A stretch of DNA of 64,000 nucleotides from Ww85 sp963745765 (GCA_963745765.1 CAVUYQ010000009.1:50293-114292), one strand, 5' to 3'. Shown: positions 46,822 to 57,200, numbered from the stretch's first letter. Notes: a model not told the origin generated them from the sequence alone. Made by a program: numbers and translations.

Positions 46822-47097
46822 AATAGCTCTGTCTCCGGCTCACACCGGCCCCGATTAACGGTTAAGATTGGTCTTCCAGCGCTCTATGGCATACCCCTGA
46901 GGTATGTTCCGACTGCTTGCCTGTGCCCAGCGTCACACGGTCACGGACAACATCTTTTTACTCATTCCATTTTCTTTAATAAGCTCAAAGGAAAATGTAA
47001 ACGACAATATTGCAAGCTGCTCTTGCAGTAGCAATTGTTGGAAACGTACGACAAATGACTTAAGCGAATGCAGGCAGGGTTCCCGGCCTGATGCTGC

Positions 47098-49449
47098 TCA
47101 CTGATTTCCAGTCTCAACCTGTTTTTGCAGCCTCAGCAGCCGTTTTCGATACGTCTCATTGTTCGGATCAATCATTGCTGCAAGCGAATACTCTTCTTTG
47201 GCACGGAACGTAATACCTTCATTATAATAATGATCACCGAGCCAGAGATGAAACTCTGCCACCTCAGGTCTTTTCTTTACCGCCTGCCTGATGAGGAGCA
47301 ATGCTGCGTTGGGAAGGTCATGACGCTGATAAAAGAGGATCATTTTTCTGAACAACGCCGGCGCAACTTCAGGCTCATTGACTGCAAATCCTGACGCCTG
47401 GTCAAAACAGTAAATCGCATCATCAATTCTCCCGACCCGATCAAGATATTCACCAAGCATTACCCAGGGTTGAACGGTATGCGGCAAAATCCCCCTGATT
47501 TCTTCCCGGGAAAAATCGTGTGCTTCCAGGATGGAAACCAAAATATCAGCCCGGGGAGAGGTTTGCCTGATACGCTCACGTAAAATCTCCGCCGCCAGAT
47601 CCCGTTGTCCTGAAACCAGCAGCCGTTCCACCCAGGCGTAGGCTGCCTCGTTTGTCTTTCGTGACCGGCGGTAACCTTCCTGCATGAAGGCACGTGCCTC
47701 TGCCGACCCGGCAGGAAGAATCATGCCGATTTGCTGGAGGTAGCTGCCTTCCAGAGGCTGTTTCCGGGATGCCTGCAGGTAATAGGCAAGCGCTTTCGGC
47801 CTGTTTCGCCTGACAACGCTCAAATTACCGAGATAGTAAGGATACACCCCCTCCAGGGGATCAAAAACCTGAGCGTTCTTAACAATACTTTCAGCCGTAT
47901 CTGCAATTTCAGGTGCGAGGTGACTGCTGAGGTAAAAGTTTTTTACCTTTGCATACTGATGAGCGGCGACCAGGATACCAATCTGCACAGCAATGGTTGT
48001 AATCAATAAGAGCGAAGTCCCACCACCCAGTAAAAGTCCGGTTCGCTCCGCCATGCCGGCAAGTGTTGTGCTGGCCCGATGGGTTTGGTACTTGGTGTTG
48101 ACCACCGCCACCAGCAGCCCGCACAGGAAGAAAAAATAGAGACCGACAGCACCGTTATGCAGGTTGAAATCAAAGATACTGTGGATCAACAGGGCGAAAA
48201 TCGAGGTAAAACAGGAGATGCCAACCAGAACAGCAAAACGGTCGCCCCGCTGTCTGATTTTCTGCCAGCCATGCAGCAGCACAGTAAGACAAAACCATGC
48301 GGCAAGGATGAAAGCAATTACCCCGCCATCGGTCAACAATTCAAGGTAATCATTGTGCGCATGATCAAAAACAATATCAAGCGGGATGGTTTTATAAGAC
48401 GGGTATATATCATTAAAGGTGCCAAAACCGGCACCGAACAGGGGAAAATCTTTAATGATGGAAAGGCAGTCAGACCAGACAGTCATCCTGCCGTCCAAGA
48501 TCTCCCCGGCAGCATTAAACGTCGTGCCAAACCTGTCAATAATGGGCTGCCAGCCAAACCATGTGACAAAAAGAAGAGCGATGAGCAAGGATGCCCATAG
48601 TGTTGCATTCCTGAAACTTCGCCGTTTATAGCTGACGAGGAGTACAAAGAGCAGCATTGAAAGAACAATCGTAATGATTCCTCCGCGACACAAGCTGATA
48701 AAAACAGAGAGGATCATCAGGATGAAACCGACCCCGAACAGCGGGTAGAGGCTGCTGTGCGGTGAGGCAAAGAAGGCAACAATCTGCTCTCTGAGACCAT
48801 CCCTGTCATCAGCCAGCGGACGGTAGAACAAGAGGAGGCCCAGGACAAGCGGGCTCATTGCCGCCATAAAGGCGGCATATTGATTGATATTGACCCAGGG
48901 ACCGCCTGGACTACGGCTGGGTACAGCGCGGAACCAGTAAATATGGTTGTCTGCAGTAAATTGCTGAAGAATTGCAACCAGGGCGATAAAGATTGCCAGC
49001 ACTACGACAAATTTCAGGGTGTTCTTGATGCGCTTTCTGCTCCTCAGCAGTTGAATAGTCAGGATATAAAAGACGGTGTAGGATGCGATGCGCAGGAACT
49101 CCTGGAGGGTAGCCTTTTGATTCACCGATAGTGGAATCCAGTCCAGCCCACCGCCCTGTTCGTAAATGAGGCGATACACCTCCCAGTTGCCCGGCGCGAC
49201 TAACCTGATGACGGATGCGGGAAGCGGAACAAGCTGTACGAGCATGAAAGCGAGGATCAGCAGCAGGGGTGCAAGGCCGGGAACGCTGAGGAATCTCAGG
49301 CCGACTCCTTTCAGCCTGACAAACATGAAAAGAAAGGCGACAGACGACAGCACTTCAACCGTCATCAAAGACCAGTGTTCGACAGTGGCAAAAGCCAGTG
49401 GAGAAAAAGCGAGAATGAAAAGGAAAATTCTGTAGGAAAGGTTAGTCAT
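47098..49449 (-). CDS. O-antigen ligase/polymerase (Wzy-like) with C-terminal TPR region
   Basis: A 783-residue membrane protein. The first 470 residues hold about 12 hydrophobic segments and the Wzy_C-type periplasmic loop near GAGFGTFNDIYPSYKT and FDHAHNDYLELLTDGG. The remainder is soluble and TPR-like (YYLGNLSVVRRNRPKALAYYLQ, WVMLGEYLDRVGRIDDAIY, YSLAAMIDPNNETYRKRL). It polymerises or ligates repeat units at the periplasmic face. It is the last gene of the minus-strand export locus. The 276 bases upstream of the CBS gene (46822-47097) hold no gene. Confidence 0.85.
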   Translation of the reverse strand: MTNLSYRIFLFILAFSPLAFATVEHWSLMTVEVLSSVAFLFMFVRLKGVGLRFLSVPGLAPLLLILAFMLVQLVPLPASVIRLVAPGNWEVYRLIYEQGGGLDWIPLSVNQKATLQEFLRIASYTVFYILTIQLLRSRKRIKNTLKFVVVLAIFIALVAILQQFTADNHIYWFRAVPSRSPGGPWVNINQYAAFMAAMSPLVLGLLLFYRPLADDRDGLREQIVAFFASPHSSLYPLFGVGFILMILSVFISLCRGGIITIVLSMLLFVLLVSYKRRSFRNATLWASLLIALLFVTWFGWQPIIDRFGTTFNAAGEILDGRMTVWSDCLSIIKDFPLFGAGFGTFNDIYPSYKTIPLDIVFDHAHNDYLELLTDGGVIAFILAAWFCLTVLLHGWQKIRQRGDRFAVLVGISCFTSIFALLIHSIFDFNLHNGAVGLYFFFLCGLLVAVVNTKYQTHRASTTLAGMAERTGLLLGGGTSLLLITTIAVQIGILVAAHQYAKVKNFYLSSHLAPEIADTAESIVKNAQVFDPLEGVYPYYLGNLSVVRRNRPKALAYYLQASRKQPLEGSYLQQIGMILPAGSAEARAFMQEGYRRSRKTNEAAYAWVERLLVSGQRDLAAEILRERIRQTSPRADILVSILEAHDFSREEIRGILPHTVQPWVMLGEYLDRVGRIDDAIYCFDQASGFAVNEPEVAPALFRKMILFYQRHDLPNAALLLIRQAVKKRPEVAEFHLWLGDHYYNEGITFRAKEEYSLAAMIDPNNETYRKRLLRLQKQVETGNQ

Positions 49450-49541
49450 CCGGAAATAAGATACTTAGCGGTTTGAGACTTCCTGAGCAAGAACAATTAC
49501 TGCTTTATGTATTTCTCCTGCAAGATTCCATCAACCTCAGA

Positions 49542-49669
49542 GATGGCTAAGTAAAAACTCGGATAAACAAGGAGTGGCGATTTTTTCAGGTGCGAAGGCA
49601 TACAGGTAGTATGCCGAGTGACGGAAAAAGTTCCACGACGCAGTAGATCGAAGTTTTTACGACGCCATC
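49542..49669. repeat. Palindromic intergenic element ending in the wzc stop codon
   Basis: A 128-base element whose ends are inverted: GATGGC-NNN-GTAAAAACT at the left and AGTTTTTAC-NNN-GCCATC at the right. The right end covers two bases of the codon read as the stop of the tyrosine kinase gene. The middle has GCATACAGGTAGTATGC, itself a small palindrome. No open frame. It resembles palindromic repeats common in Desulfobacterota, from memory only. Confidence 0.7.
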
Positions 49670-51902
49670 ATTTGTGATATTCATCTTTTTTATAGTAACT
49701 GTAGTAGCCGTAATTATAGCCCCTGGAATCACCTTTTTTCATACCGTTCAAGACAAAGCCCAGCAGGTTGACATGGACATCATTAAGCTTTTTCATGCCG
49801 GAGTTCAACATGTCATAGGTCGTCTTACCAAATCGTACAACCACTATGGTTCCATCGACAATGCGGCCGAGGGCCAGGCTGTCGGTGACACTTTGAATGG
49901 GTGAGGAATCCAGCAGTACAAAATCAAATTTTTGACGCAACCGTAACAGCAATTCTTCCATTCTCCGCGAACCGAGCAATTCTGCAGGGTTTGGAGGAAT
50001 CGGGCCGGAAGGGAAAATCATCAAATCCCCCTCTGGTGTAGGGAGAATGGTGTCATCATCGGTTAAACCACTCAGGTAACTGCTGAGACCCGCCTCATTG
50101 ATGACGCCGGCCACTAAGTGCATACGCGGCCTGCGAAGATCGCAATCGATAATCAGGACTTTCTTTCCCCCCTGGGCCAGAACCCTTCCAAGATTAAGAA
50201 CTGTACTGGTTTTCCCCTCTTGCGCTGCCATGCTGGTAACCAGGATCACACAAGGTGGTTTCTCGGCGGAGGACAGCAGCAGGCCGGATCGGATGAGTCG
50301 ATAGCTCTCGGCAAGCGGCGACAATGGTTGATCAATCACATGAGACTCTATATTCTCTCCGGATTTCGAAATGTTGGCGACCGTGCCGAGAACAGTCAAG
50401 CCATATCGTTTTTCAAGTTCAGTATCTGATTTTGCCGTATTATCAAGATACTCAATCAGAAAGGCAAGTCCCAAGCCGGCAGCCAGACCAAAAATCAGGC
50501 CGAGCAGCAGATTACGAGGCTTATTCGGTCGCGACGGTCCACCGGGCCGTTCGGCTTCTTTAACCACCCAGATATTCACACTCTGTGCCTGCTCGGTTAC
50601 ATTCTGCTGCTTGATACCGTTTTCGAGCAGTTCATAAACGGTCCGGTTACTCTCGGCTGCCCGGGCAAGCGTCGTGTACTGGACAAACTTCTCATTCAGA
50701 TTGAGAATGTCATTTTTCGTCTCCTCAATCAGCGCCCGAACGTCGCGTTCTTTTAATTCGGCAAGTTTGTAGGCATTTTTTGTCGCGGCAACAATTCTCC
50801 TGACTTCACGGCGACTCTCGTCCTGTAAATCCTCAAGTTCTCCCTTCGCCTGGATCATCAGCGGGTGCTTGGGGCCATACTTTTTTGATAGTTCCTTTAT
50901 CTTCTGATCGCTCTTGGAAAGGTTGTCGCGAAGTTGCTTGAGTACCGCGCTGTCAGCAAAGACAGGAATATTTTCCAGCTCAAAGAAATTTTCCTTTGCC
51001 GCCTCAATCTGGGAGACAAGCGCCTCAAGCTCTCTTCGCTCGGCTTCAGCTTTTGAAAGCTGGCTGCTCAAGTCGCTCAGTTTCTGAGGATAGATGGCCA
51101 TTTTATCTTCAACAGTGACCAGATCATTATCTCTCTTGTATTGCTGCAGGGTACGCTCTGATTGATCAAGTTTTTTGCGTTCCTCTTCTGCTTTTGAAGT
51201 CATCCAGCGAATGGTTTGACCCGACGATGCCATCTTTATTTCGAGCATCTCGTCCATATAGGCGGTTACCACCGCGTTGGTTATCATTGCCACCATGGCC
51301 GGATCACGGCCGGTAAAGCTGATGGATACAACTTTCGTCTCTTCAACAGGCTGCACGGATAAGCCGCCGCTTATCATCACGGCTATTGTCTTTTCGAGCG
51401 CCAGAGTATCTAATTTCGACGATTTCTCTTCTGCTGACAGGGGCTTGCTTCCCTGTTTTTTATCACTGGTAAAAAAAGAAGTCAGACTGCTCAGCCAATT
51501 CCTGACAGCGCTGCTGACAGAGGAAAGCGGGGACGCAGCCGTTTCCTTGGCAGGAAAAAAGTAATGGCGGTACTTCGTTGCAAGATCCAGGCTTGTAACA
51601 ACCCGCCGGGCCACATTAATACTTTTAATAATTTCAGCCTGGGTTTTAAGGAAATCCGGATCATAACCATAATAGATGCCAAGATTCAGCCCTCGAGTGT
51701 CCTCGTTTTTCTCAATAAGGACTCGGGAAGAAGCAGTATAATAAGGGATTGCGGTGTAGGTTTGTATCACGGTGATCAGAAACACCAGGATGAACAGAGA
51801 AAGAATAATTCCCTTCCGTTTAATGATTACCTGCAGATAGTCACGGACGTTAAATGCCGGTTCTTCCTGCTCGTGATATTGTTGTTCGTAAAATTCGCCC
51901 AT
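49668..51902 (-). CDS. wzc: Polysaccharide co-polymerase with tyrosine autokinase domain (Wzc type)
   Basis: A 744-residue inner-membrane protein that controls chain length and export. The N-terminus has one membrane segment (GIILSLFILVFLITVIQTY) and the Wzz domain, then a long coiled coil (residues 230-440) and the second membrane segment LLLGLIFGLAAGLGLAFLIEYL with a GNVR-type PNKP. The cytoplasmic kinase has Walker A TSMAAQEGKTSTVLNLG near residue 555, Walker A' VLIIDCDLRRPRMH, Walker B FDFVLLDSSPIQSV, and a Tyr-rich tail YNYGYYSYYKK that would be autophosphorylated. It starts 62 bases after the Wza-like gene. Confidence 0.92.
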   Translation of the reverse strand: MGEFYEQQYHEQEEPAFNVRDYLQVIIKRKGIILSLFILVFLITVIQTYTAIPYYTASSRVLIEKNEDTRGLNLGIYYGYDPDFLKTQAEIIKSINVARRVVTSLDLATKYRHYFFPAKETAASPLSSVSSAVRNWLSSLTSFFTSDKKQGSKPLSAEEKSSKLDTLALEKTIAVMISGGLSVQPVEETKVVSISFTGRDPAMVAMITNAVVTAYMDEMLEIKMASSGQTIRWMTSKAEEERKKLDQSERTLQQYKRDNDLVTVEDKMAIYPQKLSDLSSQLSKAEAERRELEALVSQIEAAKENFFELENIPVFADSAVLKQLRDNLSKSDQKIKELSKKYGPKHPLMIQAKGELEDLQDESRREVRRIVAATKNAYKLAELKERDVRALIEETKNDILNLNEKFVQYTTLARAAESNRTVYELLENGIKQQNVTEQAQSVNIWVVKEAERPGGPSRPNKPRNLLLGLIFGLAAGLGLAFLIEYLDNTAKSDTELEKRYGLTVLGTVANISKSGENIESHVIDQPLSPLAESYRLIRSGLLLSSAEKPPCVILVTSMAAQEGKTSTVLNLGRVLAQGGKKVLIIDCDLRRPRMHLVAGVINEAGLSSYLSGLTDDDTILPTPEGDLMIFPSGPIPPNPAELLGSRRMEELLLRLRQKFDFVLLDSSPIQSVTDSLALGRIVDGTIVVVRFGKTTYDMLNSGMKKLNDVHVNLLGFVLNGMKKGDSRGYNYGYYSYYKKDEYHK

Positions 51903-51964
51903 TACAGCTTTTTAATTGAATTTTGGCAGCACTCGCCAGCTGCTGATCGGTTCATCAGAGCCGC

Positions 51965-52765
51965 TCAGAAAAAACTCTCCGGAACGACGATTACATCGTC
52001 GTTATAAACAGCGGTCGTATCAAGATCCACATCCTCAAATATCTTCTTCTCATTGTTGACGACTCGAACGATCCTGACACTCGATTTTGAGGCCTTACCG
52101 GTAAAACCGCCGGCCAGGGCGATCATCTGCAATACGGTAGAACCCTCACTACATGGATAAGAGCCGGGCTTATTAACTTCTCCGGTGACGAAGCACATGG
52201 CGGATTTAGCTATTACCACCGTATCGCCATCGAGAATCGGAATATTTTGCGTGATATCCCCTCCTTCGATCAAAGAATCAAGATTGATGGTAATCAAACG
52301 GTCCTGCCCTTTTTCCTTGCGCTTGATGGTCGCCGTATCACCCGCATCACTCTCAAGACCTCCGGCTTTTGAAATGAGCTCAAGCAGATTGATGGGCCCC
52401 CGCAGTTCTATGAGGCCCGGCGTTCTGATCCTGCCCAGGATCACCACTTTTTTACTGCGAAACTCTTCTATGAAGACGTTTACCTGCGGATTGACCAGGT
52501 AGCCCTCCGACAATAATTGCGCGATCTTGTCCCTGATACCGGTAATGGTCAGATCGCTTACTTTCACCTGTCCGATCAACGGCATAATAACCGTTCCGTC
52601 ATCGCCGACACGTACTCTTGTCTGTAAGTCATCATTATCATAGACCGTAATACCCAGCACATCGCCGGGACCAACGAGGTAGTCGTCGGCACGAACAATA
52701 CCTGCCGAGGCAAAAAGCAGCAGCAGGATTAATACACGATGAATTGCCATTTTCATGGGATACAT
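51965..52765 (-). CDS. wza: Polysaccharide export outer-membrane protein (Wza-like)
   Basis: A 266-residue exported protein with a signal peptide (MAIHRVLILLLLFASAGIVRA). Seen: the export domain VGPGDVLGITVYDNDDLQTRVRVGDDG, VSDLTITGIRDKIAQ, and two SLBB-like regions (VVILGRIRTPGLIELRGP and ITQNIPILDGDTVVIA, CFVTGEVNKPGSYPCSEG). It forms the outer-membrane exit channel that pairs with the Wzc protein downstream. Starting at an ATG 9 bases later (after MYPMK) is also possible. Confidence 0.9.
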   Translation of the reverse strand: MYPMKMAIHRVLILLLLFASAGIVRADDYLVGPGDVLGITVYDNDDLQTRVRVGDDGTVIMPLIGQVKVSDLTITGIRDKIAQLLSEGYLVNPQVNVFIEEFRSKKVVILGRIRTPGLIELRGPINLLELISKAGGLESDAGDTATIKRKEKGQDRLITINLDSLIEGGDITQNIPILDGDTVVIAKSAMCFVTGEVNKPGSYPCSEGSTVLQMIALAGGFTGKASKSSVRIVRVVNNEKKIFEDVDLDTTAVYNDDVIVVPESFF

Positions 52766-52797
52766 TTTCTAAGGTAAAGAATTAGCAGTGAATTTCG

Positions 52798-54318
52798 CTA
52801 CAGCGAGAAGCTAAAGTTCAAAATAACAGTATTGGTAGTATAATCAAACAAATTATCACTGGAATCCCGTTTGTCGTAATTATAGGCTAATTCGACCATC
52901 ACCCAGTCGCGAAACTCATAGCGTAGTGCCGGGCTGATGGTGTAACGCCTTTCATTTCTTTCTGATTCGAGAATCTGGTTGTATTTGGTGTATTCATAAG
53001 TTCCGCTAATGGAGCCGGACAACTTGTCGGTTAATTGCTGGTTATATCCTAATTCGACTCCCCAAACATTCATATCGACTGCAAGCGAACTATTGGACTC
53101 TTCGCTTTGCCCATAGAGACTCAAGTCAAGAGAGGTCTTGAAGGTCCTTTGATACAAGGCTTGAAGTTCATAGGTCAAATTGGAGGAATCATAACTTCCG
53201 GCAACCGCATCTTCGGCGTAAGTCCTTGTCTGGGTACCAATTTTACCCGTCAAGGACAGCCTCTCGGTTGCATTCCACTCATGCCGGCATAAATATAGTA
53301 TTGCTGATTGTTTTTCTCTTCAGCCGTTTTGTATACAACATCTATCATACTCCACTCCAGAAAAACGGCTGTTTTCACACTATACTGGTAGTATCCGTAT
53401 AAATCCAAGAGTACTGTCAGTGCGATTAAACGGATCGTTTACGTCATCATCATAGTGCAGCAGAAAGGTCGAGTATTCCAGCTTCACGCTGGTTTTCTCG
53501 GTGATGGCATAATCTGCAGTAGCCATAAAAAGATTGGAGGTAAACCGTCGCAGGTCATTACGGTAAAGCGAACCGATTTCAAGCTGATCCTCGCCGACGG
53601 TGATACCGTCAAGGAGTTGTAATGAAAGTCCGTTACTCATGTTGTAGCGAAACAACCCCTGTGCTCTGCCTGTCGTATCGTCAAGTTTTGAGTCATCCGA
53701 GTAACTATTATAATTAAGCTCAGCGAGAGCAAAGGCCTGGTACGAGCCAGTTCCTTCAGATTCATCAATCGGGAAACGCAGCCCGCCGGGCGAGGTGTTG
53801 TTGGCGGCAAAATGAATAGGGGCCTGTTTGCTGCCGGGAAGAGAAAACCAGATACCCGGCGTTATCGTGGTAAGGAGATTGGAGACCTGCCCCAGTTGCG
53901 TACCGTCCGGATTATCAGATTCAGGCAACAAAACCGTATCGCCGTTTGGCTGGGTGATCACCTCAACCGGCAAATTCCCGTTAACATTATAGAGGTTGTC
54001 CGTATATTCAAAGCCAATACCGATATAAGGGTGAAAGTATCCGCCGCTCGTGCCAAACAGGTCCGAGTCACTGGTCTTCGAGACGTCTTTACTTCCAAAC
54101 AGCTCCGGTTCACTGGTCTTCGGGACCTCTGTACCTGCCGGCGAGACCTCGGGGTCTGCAAACTGCAGGCTGTCCGGTTGCAGCTGCCGACTGAGGACAA
54201 AAGGAACCTCACCTCGTGCGTCTACCCGAAATACAAACACCACTGCCATAGCGAGCAGCACGCTGACCAATGTGCCCCTGGAAACAGACCGGCATGTCGT
54301 TTGAATTTTATTATACAC
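52798..54318 (-). CDS. Exopolysaccharide-locus outer-membrane beta-barrel protein, two frame shifts
   Basis: About 506 residues after joining frames. An N-terminal hydrophobic leader (VSVLLAMAVVFVF) is followed by a repeated KTSxxxLFG pair, then IGIGFEYTDNLYN, which starts the barrel of alternating strands. The frame leaves and returns between about 53410 and 53275 (YYQYSVKTAVFLEWSM and NNQQYYIYAG lie in the middle frame), so total length stays a multiple of three. The end is VILNFSFSL with the aromatic finish of outer-membrane barrels. It resembles the DUF560/BBP2 or EpsL-like barrels of export systems. Confidence 0.72.
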
Positions 54319-54331
54319 GGCGACTTATATT

Positions 54332-54969
54332 ATTGCGCATAATCATTTTAAAAACCATTCTTCTGCAAGACTATCCAGGAAATCACAGTCACCAGGACCA
54401 GCACCGCAAGAGTCAGGTCAGTTATCATTTTCCCGTTTATTTATCTTTGGCTTTCTCTGTTGATCATAATCCGCCGCTGCATCACTCAGTTGTCGCCTAC
54501 GCAATTGAAAACCGAACTGACGAAAAAGTCTCTGGCATTGGCGAACACCGAGATCAACACAATATTCCCGATTAATAAAGGCAGACAGGGTTTTGCCATC
54601 CCATTTATCGGAACCAAGGCCATAAGCTGTCGGAGATCTGCGTAAAGCCTTATTTATTTCTGTCAGTTGCTGCTCGCTCAACTTCCGGGGACGCCCGGAA
54701 CGTTCCGTGTCTACAAGGCCGGCAAAACCTTCATCTTCGAAACGACGAACCCAGTACTGAATGGTTCGCGGGGAATCACCAAGCAGGGCGGCAACTTCCA
54801 AAGTTGCAATTCCACGGGCGACCAGTAAAATAGCGTGAAGCCGGTGTTGATAGCGCGCTTCCGGGGACCTCCGAATTTCATCCTGAAGTTCGAGGGTTAC
54901 TGTTTCTACGGCAGTTATAGCAGGTACATTCATAGCGACAGCGTATCACTTGAAATAGTTATGCGCAAT
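54332..54969. mobile_element. Small IS630-like element with imperfect terminal inverted repeats
   Basis: Ends carry a perfect 11-bp inverted repeat (ATTGCGCATAA at 54332-54342, its complement at 54959-54969), extended to about 20 bases with a few mismatches. The ends lie in TAT/TTAATT-like sequence, in line with the TA targets used by IS630. Only one gene (the HTH protein) is inside, and no DDE domain is present, so it is either truncated or dependent on a full transposase elsewhere. It lies between the barrel gene and PilZ, cutting the export locus. Confidence 0.6.
54418..54933 (-). CDS. HTH half of an IS630-type transposase, or a free HTH protein
   Basis: A 171-residue protein with a homeodomain-like HTH of IS630 transposases: HAILLVARGIATLEVAALLG, DSPRTIQYWVRRFEDEGF, AGLVDTERSGRPRKLSEQQ, then a winged part ending in LRRRQLSDA. 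The DDE catalytic domain that should follow is absent. It lies within the inverted repeats at 54332-54969. It could be the A frame of a two-frame IS or a domesticated regulator. Confidence 0.7.
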   Translation of the reverse strand: MNVPAITAVETVTLELQDEIRRSPEARYQHRLHAILLVARGIATLEVAALLGDSPRTIQYWVRRFEDEGFAGLVDTERSGRPRKLSEQQLTEINKALRRSPTAYGLGSDKWDGKTLSAFINREYCVDLGVRQCQRLFRQFGFQLRRRQLSDAAADYDQQRKPKINKRENDN

Positions 54970-55485
54970 TAATTATGTCGTAACACAAACACAGACCAGT
55001 ACACACAAGAAAAGGCCGCCCCGCGATAACGGAATCAGCCGCTTTCTTTTTTAAATTCAGTTATTTGTCAGTCACCTGTCCGATTTTCATAAAGCGTATC
55101 GGAACTTATACCTGATCCACCACCCGATAACGGAACAGTCCGGAAACGATGGCTATTTTCCCAGGCACTCTTCTTAACCACCAATGATGCGACCTCTACT
55201 CGTTCCTGTCCAGCATAGTATATCTTCCCACAAACCCCACAGTGCGTTGAATGCCAATTTCGTATACTAGGGCCACTGAAAAACGAAAATTTAAAGTTAA
55301 GGGAATCTTGAATGATTATATAATAAAATAATTAAATAAACAAATAAAATAAAAATCAACCTAAATTTTATATAACTGTAATCAATGACTTTTTCACTAT
55401 CAGGTATTTTGATAGATAATATCTTTTAATAATTTTTCTCACTTTTGCCTACCTTTTCAGTACGCTCCTCAAATTTACAGAAACG
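54970..55485. other. AT-rich stretch between the IS630-like element and PilZ
   Basis: The first 310 bases hold an open frame on the minus strand (55068-55283, about 70 codons, no ATG) with HCGVCGKIYYAGQE, which looks like a zinc ribbon fragment and may be a gene remnant. The rest (55290-55480) is very AT-rich and empty. Confidence 0.35.
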
Positions 55486-55920
55486 TTACTTATTCCCTTT
55501 CACGATAAATTCAAGGAAGACCGTATGGTCAGTCAGTTCAAAATCACGAAACTGAAACCCGTGTTGGAACACTCCATTGATATTTCTTGCCCATATATGA
55601 TTAGCGGGAACAGGAATAGAATAGGTTTCTTCGCCCAGGGGGAAGGAAATAGTGGTAACAACCACTAATTGGAGAGATGTCAATTCCGGTATAATCGCCC
55701 GACACCCTCTGCGTGAGAAATCTATAATCGTGCCGCTAAATACTTCTCCACTCCGGCTCACCGTGCAGCACATTTCCAATCGTACCGGATATCTGACATC
55801 TTTTCTGAATATCCTCAAATAATCGAGCGTATGCAGCACAGATCGCATGACAAGTGCTGCCCGTTTGGGTTTTCGTTTTACTGATCTGCGTTCTTTATAT
55901 ATTATCCCCTTCTCGTTCAA
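55486..55920 (-). CDS. PilZ-domain protein
   Basis: A 144-residue protein. The core DVRYPVRLEMCCTVS, GEVFSGTIIDFSRRGCRAII and the strand HGFQFRDFELTDHTVFLEF follow the PilZ layout, with basic residues ahead of the barrel (KERRSVKRKPKR) that bind cyclic di-GMP in active members. It overlaps the WecA-like gene by 26 bases. It probably couples c-di-GMP to exopolysaccharide output. The conserved RxxxR is not obvious, so binding is uncertain. Confidence 0.7.
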   Translation of the reverse strand: MNEKGIIYKERRSVKRKPKRAALVMRSVLHTLDYLRIFRKDVRYPVRLEMCCTVSRSGEVFSGTIIDFSRRGCRAIIPELTSLQLVVVTTISFPLGEETYSIPVPANHIWARNINGVFQHGFQFRDFELTDHTVFLEFIVKGNK

Positions 55921-56947
55921 GATATAAGGTCAAGACGATATACCCCAGCAGATAGAGGATATAAATCGCAAAAAAAACATAATCGGGAATGGAATAAAAC
56001 GGTTCAAATAAAGTCACACCGCCTAAAAACACACTAAATCCGACGATAACTCTGACCGTCTGTTCTTTCCCCAGGCCATAACGTACAAGAAGATGATGCA
56101 GATGATGCTGATCGGCCTTGAAACGGGCTGTGTCCATGCAGGACCCTTCTGGTCATCACAACAATGGTATCGGTTATTGGAACCGCAAGGATCAGAAGCG
56201 GAACGACAGGGCGCGTAATCGGTTCAACGCCCTGGGTCATCACTATTGCCATGTAGGCAAGAACGAAGCCAAGACATAAGCTTCCGGCATCACCCATAAA
56301 AACGGTTGACGGAGTCCAGTTGAATCGGAGAAAACCAAGGACCGCTCCGGCGAATGCCAGGTTCAGCAGCATCAGGATGCTGTTGCCGCCAAATGCGGCA
56401 TGAAGCGCAAATGTAGAAAATGCGACAAAGGCAATACTTCCGGCAAGACCATCCAGTCCATCTACGAGGTTGAAGAGAATTGTATCACACCAACAACACA
56501 GAAAATAGTTACCGCCCATATAATGAAATTGATATCGGGCAACACAAGCGGCCCTACACCAAATAAATCACCGAAAGATACGAGATAGAGCATCGCCGAA
56601 ATACATGATAGATGCACAGGCAAGAATCTGGGCAAGAAACTTACGGCCTGGACCAAGTTCCCTGAAATCATCAAGGAACCCAATAAGGAGCAGGACTGAC
56701 AGGCCAAGGAATAACCCGCGAAACCCCTATGAATAGGAATAAAAGAAGGCTGCTGAAAGTCGCAGCGATCACCATGCCGATTCCACCAACAAGAGGCCGG
56801 GGTACCCGGTGCTACCTTCCGGCTGTCCGGCCTGTCAATAAGTCCAATAGCACGGGCAATACTCGCAAGTCGCGGAATGACAAACAGGGCGGAAAATAAT
56901 GCCACCAGGAAAGCCAGTAACATTCTTAACTCTGAGGAAAGGATCAT
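55895..56947 (-). CDS. WecA/MraY-like undecaprenyl-phosphate sugar-1-phosphate transferase, broken frames
   Basis: The initiating enzyme that loads GlcNAc-1-P, or a related sugar, on undecaprenyl phosphate. It can be followed in several frames: LFVIPRLASIARAIGLIDRPDSRKVAPGTP, LVGGIGMVIAATF, IGFLDDFRELGPGRKFLAQ (the DDxxEL motif), NLVDGLDGLAGSIAF, VFMGDAGSLCLGF and HHLHHLLVRYGLG. At least five single-base shifts break it between about 56820 and 56130. The net length, 1053 nt, is a multiple of three and gives about 350 residues, normal for the family. It heads the minus-strand export locus. Confidence 0.82.
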
Positions 56948-56979
56948 AAGATAATGAGATAAATTAGTAATGAAGCCAC

Positions 56980-57043
56980 TCCCCGCGGCAAGCCACGGGG
57001 TATCGGGCCTATTCCTCTAAATATAACGCGGCAAGCCGCGGGG
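56980..57043. repeat. Pair of GC-rich hairpins upstream of the WecA-like gene
   Basis: Two related hairpins: CCCCGCGGCAAGCCACGGGG (56981-57000) and CGCGGCAAGCCGCGGGG (57027-57043), both built on GCGGCAAGCC. They stand out in an AT-rich region and lie just before the start of the gene. They may be REP-like or part of the 5' leader. Confidence 0.5.
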
Positions 57044-57200
57044 AATTAGACCCTAAATTTGATTAAAAAACAGTAGCACTATTATCTCAGCGATATTACC
57101 AATCTGAAATCATTATGTCCAGTGATATTGAACAATTAAAGTGGACAGTCAATCAACCTAAATATTTCACGGATATACCAATGAATGTTTCAAGGAATTC

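Noticed and set aside
55068..55283. Zinc-ribbon-like open frame as a gene
   Set aside because: No start codon and only about 70 codons; kept only as a possible remnant.
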